64,000 bases of DNA from Chinchilla lanigera (taxonomy: Eukaryota > Chordata > Mammalia > Rodentia > Chinchillidae): assembly GCF_000276665.1 (NCBI RefSeq), contig NW_004955404.1:31853667-31917666 (forward strand). The letters are read 5' to 3'. Below the pieces are notes generated by a model. That model was not told where the DNA came from. It worked only from the letters and a program-made list of their open reading frames with translations, and searched no databases. Positions 24,155 to 35,477 of this stretch are shown piece by piece (within the stretch, counting starts at the first letter, position 1; every line of letters begins with the position of its first letter). Made by a program: the position numbers and the translations under genes.

Positions 24155-24370
24155 GGTTAGAGCAGTATGGTATAAAGCATTAACCCTCTAGAGGAAGATC
24201 ATATGTTTCAGGTCTCACCTTTTATACTACCAGCTGTGTCATCATTATGGGAAGTTAGTTAATCTTTCTGAGCTTTGGTTTCTTTATCCTAAAGTGGAGA
24301 AAATACTTTTTTATGGTTATCGTGAGGAGTGTGGAAAGTATATCTAAATTATTTATTGTCAAGCATAAAG
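24155..24370 (+). repeat. MIR SINE, plus strand
   Basis: GTATGGTATAAAGCATTAAC (tRNA-like head), CCAGCTGTGTCATCATTATG, GGAAGTTAGTTAATCTTTCT, GAGCTTTGGTTTCTTTATCC and GTTATCGTGAGGAGTGTG follow the MIR consensus order closely. Confidence 0.85.
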
Positions 24371-24374
24371 TTGG

Positions 24375-25305
24375 CAATTTTTTTTAAATTAAAGATTCTG
24401 ACTAGGGAAATTAGTAAACCTGTCATGAAGGAGAAGACAACTGAAATCACTTTTAGTAGGTAAATAAGCTTTGACAGATTGCTTCCTGGATATTCCAGAT
24501 GCAAACAAAACATAATCCAAAGGAAAGAAGCCTGCAAGTGTATTATATATTGAGACAGTGTGGACAAAATTGTGGAGAATAGTAGTTGTTCTTGGGAGTT
24601 CATCCTTCAAAACTGAGATTTTTCTAGTACATACTGTTTGGGCACAAAATTGAATTTCAATTTAATTGTGTGGTTTTGAAAAAATTGTATAACCTTTCCA
24701 AATCTCTTTCTTCAGCTTTCAGTGAGTATAATAAATTCCAAGGCTGGCTGTTCTTGGTGTTCAATATAAATAGCTATTATTTTATTAAAATTTGAATGAG
24801 ATTTTTATGAGATGTGATAGAACAAAAAAGCACCACAGGCAAAGCACTAGTGTGAATGAAGAGAGCAATGTGAAAAAAATCTGTTAGTTGAGCAAATTGC
24901 CTGCTTTATCCATAGTATAAGAGATAAAAAAGAGAAGTGCTGATAGATAACGTTAGCAAGGTCCACAGAGAGCAGAGATTATATCCTTTAATATTAATTT
25001 GCATTTCATTTAATGGAACACAGAATTAATAAGATCAAACTTTGTTCTCTAGGATAATATTTCTTTCTTACTTTTCTACAGTCAACCTCTACTGTCAGGC
25101 CTAGAGTTTGATGACAAGGATGACCAAAAAGCCAAAAATGACCTGTGAAATTCATGGTGGGATTGACTACAACCAGGAAATTGAATTCAGATATGATTGA
25201 AGATGGTAACTTGAATAAGTATCTTCATTAACAAAGATACAGACCAAAGAAAAGCGGTCATAGGTTGGGGAGTATAGGAAAGAAATTAAGTTTTAGAAGC
25301 TGACT
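24375..25305. other. No recognisable feature
   Basis: Two overlapping minus frames at 24349-24610 are chance. No repeat is identified. Confidence 0.4.
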
Positions 25306-25323
25306 TCAGAACAGGAGCATGAA

Positions 25324-25466
25324 GAGCCAGGTGTGGTGGAGCACGCCTGTAATCCGAGCACTCAGGAGGCTGAGACGGGAGGATGGTTGTGAGTTCGAGT
25401 CCAGCCTGGACTCCAAAGTGAGTTCAAGGCCATCCTGAACTGCATAGTGAGACTCTGTTTCAAGAA

Positions 25467-25513
<47 letters not shown>
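25324..25513 (+). mobile_element. B1 SINE, plus strand, with a (CA)n tail and target-site duplication
   Basis: AGAGCCAGGTGTGGTGGAGC, CCTGTAATCCGAGCACTCAG, two CAGCCTGGACTCC/CCATCCTGAACTGC units and GTGAGACTCTG form a B1 body. Where an A-rich tail is expected there is a 22-unit CA repeat (25469-25512). AGAACAGGAGCAYGAA flanks it at 25308-25323 and 25514-25529, one mismatch. A minus-strand frame through the CA tract only encodes a CV repeat. Confidence 0.93.
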
Positions 25514-25514
<1 letters not shown>

Positions 25515-25617
25515 GAACAGGAGCACGAAATTCCATTGACGGTTACTGGTAGTATGATGGCATATATGATTTATATTTTTGGAGATGGCTTAAAGTTAGA
25601 GTTAGAAAGACAGATAT

Positions 25618-26012
25618 TTTAGTTACTTTCACACTGTTGGGACAAAATACCCAACAATCCCTGATTAAAGGAGGAAAGGTTTGTTTTGGCTCACAGTTTG
25701 AAGTGGTTATGGAAATACATATAGAGATAGATATACGTATAGATAGAGATATATCTCTGTCTCTCTATCTCTATCAATCAATCTATCTATCTCTATCTAT
25801 CTATCCATATCTCTAGGCAACCCCTACAGTGACCCACCTCTTCCCACCAGACTTCACCTCTCAGCATCAAAGCCAGCTGTAAACCCATCAGTGGACTGAT
25901 ACAGATCACACAGCTCTGATCCACTACCACATACTCATGATCCAACCATCTCCCCAAAGCTCCCTATGAGTACATGAGGCTTTGAGGGGATATCCAGGTG
26001 TAAGATATAACA
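25618..26012 (-). mobile_element. MaLR-type LTR, minus strand, carrying a tetranucleotide repeat
   Basis: Plus-strand motifs TTAGTTACTTTCACACTG, GACAAAATACCCAACAATC, GGAAAGGTTTGTTTTGGCTC and ATGAGGCTTTGAGGGGATAT match the LTRs at 16680 and 21335. An ATAGATAGA/ATCTATCT-rich tract of about 100 bp (25720-25816) sits inside. ACAGA flanks it at either side in one reading, but the ends are ambiguous. Confidence 0.72.
25720..25816. repeat. GATA/TCTA simple repeat
   Basis: The first half is rich in ATAGAGATA and the second half in its complement ATCTATCTC, so the tract can fold back on itself. It lies inside an LTR. Confidence 0.9.
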
Positions 26013-26289
26013 GAAGTCATTACTTTGGACATTCTGTGTGAATAAGATCAAGTGGAAATGTTTAAAAAGAGACAAGATGATGAGGTACTAACTTCCTTCA
26101 CTGACTCTGCCCAGGTTTGTGGCAGTAAATTAATGCTTTTTTGGTTTTATTCTTCCCATTGTATGCAGGTTTGATCCCAGATCTTGAGGATGCTGTTTTC
26201 TCCTTTTGTGTTCACATCATCAGCTCTGTCAGTCTGTTTATTTACTGTATGTCCCCATTAATCTACTTGTTCATCTGGTTATCCAGCTA

Positions 26290-26650
26290 TGGCACTTATG
26301 AAGTGATAGAGAAGATGCAGATATGAACAAGACATAATCACTGTTCTCATGGGATTTAGCCTCAGCATGAAAACAGACATACAAATCGATAATTTAAATG
26401 CAATAAACATTTTTAATTGCCATGTGAGGCCTCTTCAGGAAAAGAGGCAAATTCACACAGTCACTCAGGGAGCAGTGAGAAGGCATTTTGTAAAAGATGA
26501 AATATGAGCTCAGTCATATAGAAGGAACAAGAGTTGCTCCAGAAAAATGGCAAGAGAAAATAAGGTACATGGCAGAGGATTTTCTGGCAAGAGAATAGTA
26601 CGAATAAGGGCAGAAAAGCAAGGTCAAAATGCCATCTGATATTCAGTTCA
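26290..26650 (-). repeat. L2-like LINE fragment, antisense
   Basis: GAACAAGACATAATCACTGT, CTCATGGGATTTAGCC, GACATACAAATCGATAAT, GGAGCAGTGAGAAGGCATTT and ATGGCAAGAGAA keep the order of the reverse complement of the L2 3' region. Confidence 0.5.
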
Positions 26651-26654
26651 TCTC

Positions 26655-29325
26655 TAAGGTCCCTAATTACCCCCAGGACCTCTTTTATGGCTGTTTCTTT
26701 TCTTAGGTACAGATCCACTGTGATTTTACATATGGTATTACATTTATTTGTTGTGTTTTTCCATCAGTTGTAGTCTGGAGAAGTCCTTCCCACTGTTTTT
26801 TAAAGAATGGTTTGATCTCACATGATTGTTTCTTCATGATGCCCTTTCACTTGCTCTATCCTTGTAAAATAGGAGACAGGTCTAGAAATTTGATGAGTTT
26901 CAGGTTAAAAATTAAGACACTTCATAGATGCCATAGAATACCTCAGATTTCAACACTGCAGGAGGGCTATGATATCACATTGTCCCTCTACTAGTGATGT
27001 AAAATTTTGTCATTAGTTGAGGAGCTGACCACTGAGTCATTCCATGGTAGTTACTTTTCCCTTTCAAACATTAATCAGTCTGTGGAGTGACATACGTTAG
27101 GAGATATCCATAGATCTTTTTAACTTCTGTACATATTAAAGCAGAAGCATTGATTGCTTTTGTGCTGAGTGGTCTTTTCCATATTTTGTATCTGTGGAAC
27201 ATTCAGCCTTGGAAGATTGTAAGAGAGTCTTCCTCCAGAACAATGGGCAGATTTATCTGCTGTCCAGAATAATAAAGATAATGTCTCCCTCCAGTGAAGA
27301 CTGAGTTGGCTTGCTATGAGCACCTTCAAGAGATTGGAAACTAAGGGCTTCCTAACCTGAGAAGCAATCCCAGTGTGTGTTTAGCATTTAGAGTACCTAA
27401 GTTATTCTACATCCCATGGGAACATTGTAGAGTCAGTGCAAACATGATGCTAGTGCTGTCTGCTGTGCTGAATAATAAAGTTATTTCATTCTGATTTGGG
27501 AATTTTATCTCTTCTTCAACACAAGCTAAACAGTAACAGAATAACAGTACATAATTTCTAACCTTCATATTTCTTCACCATCATTCCTTTGTGTATATTG
27601 AAATTCTAACATTAGAGATGCTTCTGCATTTTTAGTTAACATGCATTCTTATGTAAAGAGAAACTTCTTGTTTTCCTTTCTTTATTTATTCTGTAATGTC
27701 AGTATAGATGCGTGGATTTTCATGTATTCAAAATTCTGACTTCCTTTTAATGGGAATCAGTGTTTAGAAACAAAGATCTAAGTTCTAGGTATTTCTAGCC
27801 TTTCTTATTTTACAGGATTAGAATATATAGTTTTTAAAAAACATGAATTCATAGATCGACATTTTAAATTTAACATTAAAGTGTTTTCATAACTCCTTGT
27901 ATTTCATATTTGTATCTTTTTCTTTTACATTGTCAGTCTTGATACACTTCTCTCTCATACTACTTTCTAATTCCCTCAAGTGTCTTTTTGAGTTTCTGCA
28001 TGCATAGTCCTGGAGATGGTGAGAGATCTGGACAGGTGTCCAAGTTAGCCTATAAATAAGCAAATCTTGCCATTTAAGAGTAGCTCTGTCTTTTTCTCAT
28101 AGGAAGATGGTTGGCATGCCAGGAAACCTCTATTCGCTTCATTTAAATTGTGAATTTGAAACCTAAATGTATTGGTCATCCTTTCTTTCTTAAGCATCAA
28201 ACAAACTCCTGCTTGGTTTATCTTCTTCAATTCCTGGCCTCTTATATCCAGTCTATTTGAAATAACAGCTATTAAAATCTTCTACTCTATTTCCACAAAT
28301 TAGAGACATCATTGGCTTTTAAATTATCCATTATTTTATTTACTATTAAGAAAGAAAAATTTCAGCCATTGAAACTATGACTCAATATTTGAGCACTTAA
28401 AATTTCTATACATATGGAAAATGTCTGTTAGATTCATATATATATGTATAACCATATACATAAGAATAAAACAGGAAAGGTTTCTGATCTGAAATGTAGA
28501 GTGCTTGGAAGTTACCAATCTTGTTCTCACCAGAGTAAAGCCTGAGCACCCTGAGAATCAAAACTCTTGCTAAATCCATCAGAAAATTATAGACAGAGGA
28601 CAAACTGCCCTAAAAACTGGAGTGACAAGTAGATAACAGAGACCACAGATGACTGGGAGAGGTACTTCCAGTACCGAAATGATAATGGAATAATTGCAGG
28701 GTACTGAAAGGCTGAAAACTACTGGGACTCAGTGTTGGAGTGGTGCACTCATACTTTCATGAATTTTACCTCCAGAAACTCCATCCAGTTACAGAATTAA
28801 GGTCAGAGGAAATTTCCTCATGTTTCCTGTATGAAGGAAGAGAAAAGTAACCACTTTAAAGAGAGTGGTCTTACTAACTAAGCCTATCATCCAAAGAAAC
28901 TAGTTCACCAATGTGTAACCAATGTGGGTTTTACTGTTGCCTAAGCAACCCACGAATGAGGAGATAACTATTTCAGCCACATGTAGTCTTCTTGTGTCCC
29001 CTGTGGAAGAAAAAGAGCTGGAAAGCATTTGTGAAGCTGACGGTCCCAGGGCTCACTGGAAGACTGAGATCTAGGATTGTAGAATATTTAACTTACTCTT
29101 CACTTACCTTTATTACAAGTTAGAGCAACTGCAAACCAAAACTTTATTTAAGAAGGGATTCCTAAAGAAAGATAAGTACAATAATGGAGAGGTTAACAAT
29201 TGCCCTAGTGGCAATTTTAGTCTTGGACATCCACCATGACAGCAACTATTCAACACAGCTTGTTTCCTAGTCAGATAGACTCTTACTAAAGGTCAATCTC
29301 CCTCACTTCCTTTCATCTCATGTAT
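26655..29325. other. No recognisable feature
   Basis: About 2.7 kb, AT-rich, with only chance frames of 60-70 codons. The last 700 bases may be the far 5' part of the old L1 that is clear from 29330 on, but the match is too weak to call. Confidence 0.4.
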
Positions 29326-29329
29326 CATG

Positions 29330-30965
29330 TCTGTCTTCCAACAACAACAGCAACAAGAACAGAAATTATAAAAGTTCAAGGTACATTAAAAGTCAAAAAG
29401 TACCATCTGAGAGACAAACCAAACAACAGAATCAGATTTAGATATGGCAGTGATTTTTTTCAATTATCATACTGGGAGTTAAAAATCACTAATTAATGTC
29501 CCACAAGAGATTGGATGGAAATATAGTCAACCTAAAAGAACAGATGGGTAACACAAACTCAGATAGAAACCCTTAGACTCAAAAGAAAATGCTAACAATA
29601 AAAACAAATGTTACAGAAATAAATGATGCTTCTGTTGGCTTTCTGAGTGAACTGAACATTCCTATGACAGGGGTAAAACAGTGGCTTGATAACCGCAGCC
29701 AAGTGTGGTGATGCACGGCATGCCTATAATCCCAGTACTTAGGAAGCTGAGGCAAGAGGATCACTGTGTGTTCGAGGCCAGCCTGGCCTACAAAGTGAGT
29801 TCAAGGCTGGCCTGCACTGCATAATGAAGCCCTGTCTCAAAAACAAACAAATAAACAAACAAACAATGGGCTTGACAACCTCAATTAACATAGACAACAT
29901 ATGCCATAGACACAAAAAAAGATTAATAATGTCAACAAGGATAAAAATGAGAAAGGGGGACTTAAAAAAAGAAACAAGGTGCATTAGGTACATTTACCTA
30001 CTCTCCAAGATGAGTGTAAATTACATGTACTGCAAACGTGTACTAATATAAACAAAAAACAGTGAGCTTAGAAACATGCCAGTAGAAAGTTCCAAAACTC
30101 CAATGCAGGGAGGAAAAAAAGAAGAAAAACTATGCAGCAGAATAACCAAGAATTTATTGGTTAAATGTGAAAGTTATAAAGTGCATATAATGGCATTATC
30201 AGAGGACAAGAGAGGAACAGAAGAAATTTGGAAGTAATAATGGCTGAGAATTTTCCAAAGTTAACGATAAACTATAGATCCACGAGTTCAAGGTCATGAA
30301 GCTCAAATCATGAACACTGAGCAGAATCTCTACTTAGGCATACAATACTTACACTGTAGAAAAACTAAAGACAAAAAGAAAATCTTTGTAGAAGCTAGAG
30401 AGGAAAATGATTTTACCAATAGAGGAACAAGGAAAACCACTATATCACACTTCTTTTCAGAAACTATTTAAGAAAGAAGTAGATAGGATGAAATAGTGCT
30501 TTAAAAAAGGACAGTTTAGAATTCTGTGTCCTACTAAATTATTCTTCTAGAGTGCAGATGAAATTACAAAAACCAAAGGAATTTTTCACTAATAGATTTG
30601 CATGATAAGATATATGGCTTTTCAGGAAGAAGGAAAATAATATAGGTCAGAAGTTCTTACCTACATGAAGAACAAAAGAGCATTAATGATGGCATGCATT
30701 AAGGTAAAATAGCATTTTATTTTTTCTTAATTGACCTAACTGGTAAAGTTTGTCCAAAGTAACAATAGCGACAATGTCTTGAGTAATTGTAATTTATGGA
30801 GAGGCAGAAGGAATGACACCACTGATGCAGAGCTGGGAAGGACGAAGTGGGAATACTGTGGTATAAGAGATTCACCAGGAAAGAATACTGGCATTGGAAA
30901 TTGTCTTAAACTGTGGAAAGGATGCTATAATACAACAGCTATATATTATTATATATTTTATATAA
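29330..30965 (+). mobile_element. Old L1M element, ORF1-side half, plus strand (interrupted by a B1)
   Basis: Before the B1: TTTAGATATGGCAGTGATTT and AGAACAGATGGGTAACAC. After it: GAGGAACAGAAGAAATTTGG, CTACTTAGGCATACAATAC, TTTAGAATTCTGTGTCCTAC, GGTCAGAAGTTCTTACCTAC and GGGAATACTGTGGTATAAG. These occur in the order of the 5'/ORF1 region of old mammalian L1M elements. No open ORF1 survives. A short AT-rich tract follows. Confidence 0.78.
29696..29866 (+). mobile_element. B1 SINE, plus strand, inserted in an old L1
   Basis: AGCCAAGTGTGGTGATGCAC, CCTATAATCCCAGTACTTAG, two CAGCCTGGCCTAC/GGCTGGCCTGCACTGC units, GAAGCCCTGTCTC and an (AAAC)n-like tail. TGGCTTGATAACC at 29682-29694 and TGGGCTTGACAACC at 29867-29880 are the imperfect target-site duplications, which places the insertion inside the L1M. 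Confidence 0.92.
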
Positions 30966-31008
30966 CATTATAATGCTATAATATAATGATATTTGTATAA
31001 TATCAATG
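30940..31008. repeat. AT-rich low-complexity tract
   Basis: Almost pure A and T with repeated ATATATTATTATATA and TATAATAT motifs. It can pair with itself. Confidence 0.8.
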
Positions 31009-31284
31009 ATCCATTGTTCAAAACAGCAAAAGTATTTAAAAACATCTGCATATTCAATACCAACTCTCTCAGTCACTTTCAAGTTCTGTCCCTGATATAC
31101 ATAGTATTCTCCTCTGAGAATGTTCTTGATGAAGATCATGGTGATGCAATGTTTTAGAAAGTTTTTTCAGATCATTTTCTTCACTAGTACATAATGCTTA
31201 CATTCCTTGTGGGGAGCTACTATGTGTGCATAGTATGTCATCTTTCCCTTTCTTCCCTCCATCCATTTCTTGATTCCCCTTCCT

Positions 31285-31795
31285 TCATTTTTTTGTATGT
31301 GTTTGCAGTATATAACATTTACACTACTTATGTGGAATTGGTACATGTATGTAACATGTCTTAATTCATTTTTTCATCCCCCCCTCCATCTCTTGATTGC
31401 TTTCCCCTTTGAGAGCGATCTATTTGCCTGTTTCCCATCATCTATCTTTTATTTTTTTCTTTGTTTACACTTTGGGTTCTCATATAAAAGAAACCATGCA
31501 ATATTTAAGCTTATGTATTTGATTTATTTAACTCATTAGTGTCTCAAGGTGCATCCATTTTCCTACATGGCTCAAGTTTCATATCCTTTTTATTACAGAG
31601 TAGTACCTCATTGTGAGCAAATAACACATTTTCTTTGCCCATTCATCTGTTGATGGACATATAGGCCACTTCCAGGATTTAGCTGTTCTGAATTGTGCTG
31701 CTATAAACCTGAATATGCATATATCACTCTAATTGGGTGTATTTTAAAGGGATCACAGGACTAAAAACTGCTTGCACCGGCATTTAATCTGGTTT
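31285..31795 (-). mobile_element. L1 3' end, minus strand (copy 1 of 2)
   Basis: Plus-strand order: GTTTGCAGTATATAACATTT, TCTCATATAAAAGAAACCAT, AAGGTGCATCCATTTTCC, GTAGTACCTCATTGTGAGC, TTCATCTGTTGATGGACAT and GTGCTGCTATAAACCTGAAT. This is the reverse of the end of L1 ORF2 and its 3'UTR. It is 5'-truncated. The 89-codon plus frame within it is antisense to the L1. Confidence 0.82.
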
Positions 31796-31799
31796 TATA

Positions 31800-32735
31800 A
31801 TTATGTAGGTAGACTATTTTGGACTCTTGCTTTAGGAATTCTGGAATGGTGCTAAGTTTTGGTCATGTACCACCTCCTACCTCCTTCTCACAAATATTTA
31901 GTTCCTGGGTATTAAGAGAGTGGTGCATATAGTAAGTCCAAGCTTTTTTTCTAAGCTGCTGAGACCAGTAAGTTTTGGTGCATGCAGTAGTGATGTTGGA
32001 GCATACAGAGGCAATGGTAATTATTTAATCAACAAAAATTAGATGATACCAGTGGTTACATGGTACACCCCAAGTTTGGGAATATTAAGATCAGAAAAAC
32101 ATATGTATTTTGGAGTTCATGAATGCAGTGAACTAAGAAGTATCACTCTTGTACTTAAAATCCCCCATAGGTTCTGTGGTGCATATACTGTGATGTCCCT
32201 CTCATGTCCCCTAGCTAGAAAGGTCTTATTGCCCAACCCCTGGAACTGCTGTCAGCAGACAAACTTCTGTCAGCCCTTAGGGGCTCCTTAGTTGCAGAGA
32301 GCACCCTGGAGCCAGATCAGCTCTTGTTTAGGACAGCACACATCCAGTGACAGATGGATGCAGGAATGAAAAAGTCTGGCTATGATGACCCAAAGTGGGG
32401 CCCCTCTTATTAGTTACATTGGTTCCTGGGCTGGGCAGCTGAAGTGACTGGATCTTGTAGCTTAACCTCCTTTCTTACCGTTCTATCTCATTTCCTTCCT
32501 TCCTACAGGTATTTATCCCAAGGACATTTTCAAATAATCCTCTGCACTAATTTGCTTTCTGGGAAATTCAACTTACAACAACTTCCCTTGGCACTTAGAG
32601 AAGAAACAAACCTGCTTCTATAGAACACAAAGTTTTCCTGGTGTACATTTTTTCTACCTCTTGGCTCCATCTTCTCCCACCATCCACCTTCACTCCCCTG
32701 GCTCTAGCCAAACTCTGTGCTACTGACTGAGTTAA
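31800..32735. other. No recognisable feature
   Basis: Unique-looking sequence between two L1 3' ends of the same orientation. One chance frame of 82 codons at 32043-32291. Confidence 0.4.
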
Positions 32736-32739
32736 AAAA

Positions 32740-33147
32740 AATGAATACACATTTGCAGTACATAATTAATACATTCATCGTGCGTAGCTGTTACATGTAC
32801 ATAACACATCTTAATTGTTTTACATCCCCTTAACTTCCCCTCTCCCCTTGTAGTATCCCTTAGTCCCCTTTCCATTTGCCAAAGATCTATCCTCTTGTTT
32901 TCTATTGTCTACCTTTCATTTTTCTCTTTGAATTATTTATACTTCGACTTTCTCATATAAGAGAAACCATACACTATTCAAGCTTGTGTGTCTGATTTCT
33001 TTCACTTAGTGTTATGGGTTGAAGGTGCATCAATTTTCCTAAAAATGACTCAAATTTATCTTTCTTTGTGACATAATATTATTCCATTGTGTACAAACAC
33101 CACATTTTCGTTATCCACTCATGTGTTGGTGAACATGTCCATTATCT
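32740..33147 (-). mobile_element. L1 3' end, minus strand (copy 2 of 2), distal part
   Basis: Shares GCAGTACATAATTAATACAT, CATGTACATAACACATCTTA, AAGATCTATCCTC and AAGAGAAACCATACACT with the copy at 31285-31795 in the same order, then stops at an LTR-like block. The continuation is at 33466-33640. Confidence 0.82.
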
Positions 33148-33149
33148 CT

Positions 33150-33465
33150 TTCAGGGCGCGGCTCTTGGTGGTCCCGGGGAGAAACAATGAGGAGACTTAG
33201 AAAATACAGACAAGAAATAAGATTGAAATCAGGTGGAGGCTCTTAATGGGTGGAAAAAGAGGACTGAACAACAACAGCAGGGACATTTATTAATACTTTT
33301 GCAAGGTTGGTATTACAAGACATAAGGTTGCCCAGCGACTAATGACTGACATTGCCTAGGCAGGATGTTTTTCTCAAGACTGAGGTAGCTTGACTGCTTT
33401 AGACGCTGTGGCCTCGTCTTACCCCCACACATATGAGCAATTTCCAGCTTCAGCCGCTCCTAACA
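33150..33465 (-). mobile_element. Solo LTR-like block, probable class II ERV, minus strand
   Basis: Read on the minus strand it starts TGTTAGGAGCGGCTGAAGC, has an AATAAA within TATTAATAAATGTCCC and ends near AAGAGCCGCGCCC. It has a higher GC content than its surroundings. These are features of an ERV LTR; the left limit is not certain because no CA end or duplication is visible. It splits an L1. Confidence 0.5.
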
Positions 33466-33640
33466 ACCTAGAAAAGGAATAGCTGAGTCAGGTGGATTTT
33501 TAGTTTAGATTTTTGGAGAAATTTCCATAGTGATTGTACTAGTTCACATTCCTGCCAGCAATGTAGAAGGGTCCCTTTTTCCTTTTACCCTTGTCAACAT
33601 TTGTTATTGTTTGAGTTCTTCACAATAGTTATTCTTTCTA
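33466..33640 (-). mobile_element. L1 3' end copy 2, proximal part
   Basis: AGAAAAGGAATAGCTGAGTC, AGGTGGATTTTTAGTTTAG, TTTCCATAGTGATTGTACT and GTCAACATTTGTTATTG continue the L1 of 32740-33147 on the other side of the LTR-like block. They match the layout around 36345-36510 in the full-length L1. Confidence 0.78.
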
Positions 33641-33644
33641 TATT

Positions 33645-34072
33645 TTGATAGAGTTTCAGTGTTGATTTATCCTCAAAATTCACATGTAAAGTCCTAATAT
33701 TCAATGAAAATCTACTTGGATTTTATTAGATTTAGATGAAATCAAGAAGGTAGGGTGCTCAGTTTATTTTCTCTCTCTCTCTCTTTGCCATGTTATTTCC
33801 CTTCTCTGCACATCATAGCATCCCTGTGACTATGTATTGAATGAATATTTCATGATTTCAAAGGATGAACATTACCACTATCCTGTTGTTCTAGGGAATA
33901 TAAGTGAGCCTGCAGCTGTGTGAAAGCCATGAACCCTCACTGGGGAATTTAAATGGACAGCTAGCACCTTGATCTAGAAGTTCTTGGCCTCAAGAATTGT
34001 GAGAAATAAATTCCTGTTAAGCCATGGCATTTTATGGTACTTGGTTATGGCAACCCAATCTAACTAATATAC
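33645..34072 (+). mobile_element. MLT1/MST-type MaLR LTR, plus strand, with foreign insert
   Basis: Motifs AATTCACATGTAAAGTCCTA, TTAGATTTAGATGAAATC, TTGATCTAGAAGTTCTTGGC, GAATTGTGAGAAATAAATTC and ATTTTATGGTACTTGGTTAT are in LTR order. About 65 bp at 33830-33898 do not belong to the LTR and are a copy of sequence at 34396-34470. Confidence 0.72.
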
Positions 34073-34134
34073 ACACTTTTTTTCTACTTTCTGAAAATGA
34101 TGTATTTTCCATCTCCCTCCTACTGTGCCTTGCT

Positions 34135-34418
34135 ATATGCTACTCCTTCTGCCTACTTGCTGGCTGTGTCTGGTTCTTTTTGCTGGTCTCCTTTTAAATG
34201 GCCTTTCCTCACCAAGGTCTCTGATCACCACATTCATATCGATATCCCTTTCTCATTCCATTCATAATATTTATCATTTTTATGAAAGCAGTCAAATTAT
34301 CACATTTGGGTATTCATTAGCTTCTCACTTATCTTTTTCCCACCTTCCCACATGTAAATATCAGCTTCAAGAATGCACCTAATAGTACCCCAATGAATAT
34401 TTATTGAATGAATGAATA
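34135..34418 (+). repeat. L2 LINE 3' end, plus strand
   Basis: CCTTTTAAATGGCCTTTCC, CACCAAGGTCTCTGATCAC, CTCATTCCATTCATAATA and the tail ATGAATATTTATTGAATGAA (with GAAT repeats) fit the L2 3' end. The 85-codon frame 34125-34382 lies in it and is not a host gene. Confidence 0.65.
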
Positions 34419-34474
34419 CTTCATGATTTCAAAGGATGAATGTTAACACTATCATGTAATTCTGGGGGATTTAA

Positions 34475-35477
34475 GAAAATTTGCTTTAAGCCATGATTCT
34501 CCCAGATCTGGCGTGCTTCAGGAGAGATTATATATGAGATCTAATCTATTTATCAGCTATCAGCAACTTTATTTCTCTTTGTTTCTCTTATGTAGTGCTT
34601 GCCCAGTTAAAGTTTGCACACTGATTACAAGATACTACAATGGCCATGTTATGAATTCTTCAGACCAGGTTGAAAATTAGTCTAGTATTTGTAGTGGCTG
34701 GTGTCAGTCAGCTGGGTTGTTTATTCTGAGAGACCTCCTTGAGAAGGCAGTCTGCCCCAACACTTTTCGGAATGGGTTGGGACCAGCTTGCCCATGGCAT
34801 GCCCGCGGTAGTCCTGGCTCTTGCTGTCTGGTGGTGCTTTCTTGGAAGATATCCAGTTGTAGCACTCTACTGATAATTTAGTGAAAAATGCCAAGAGCAG
34901 CTTTATCTTTATCTTGTGTTCTTGCTAAACTGACTCAGTTCAATAGCATCTTCTGGAAAGCATTCTAATAATCTCCAAAGTGTTTAAGAAGCATTACTCA
35001 CATTATCACAGAAACATGCCTTGCTCCAGAAATGTATTTACTGTTCTTTTTAGAAACACAGATGCAGTCTAGGTAAATAATACAAAACAATTTCTTTCTT
35101 GCCAAGAGAAAAATCCCATTTTTGTATTTATCTATTTAAATAGCAGATGAAATCATTTCTACTAGAGGAAGATGCTGTGATAGATGAAGATCTCAGACTT
35201 GCTCACTTATTAATCTATATATGTACTTATAACTCTGTTTTCAGGTTTACTGTGGAAGGTCTAAGTTCTTTTAAATCAACCTGTTTATAATAAAAGAGAA
35301 TATATTATTTTAGCCCTTCTATAGTTAAGAGATAGGGTTTCTGCTAGTTTCCCATCTAGCAGCATGCTGTAAAAAATGGATTTGTGTAACTCTTGGGATG
35401 AGGAATTTGAAGCCTTAGCATTTACAGATTATCTATTGCTTTACAAAATTTGAACTTATTTAGGATATCAAATTGAA
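34475..35477. other. No recognisable feature
   Basis: About 1 kb of unique-looking sequence in front of the full-length L1. Confidence 0.4.

Noticed and set aside
25306..25536. Minus-strand frame with a long CV dipeptide repeat
   Set aside because: It is the translation of the CA microsatellite and B1 SINE.
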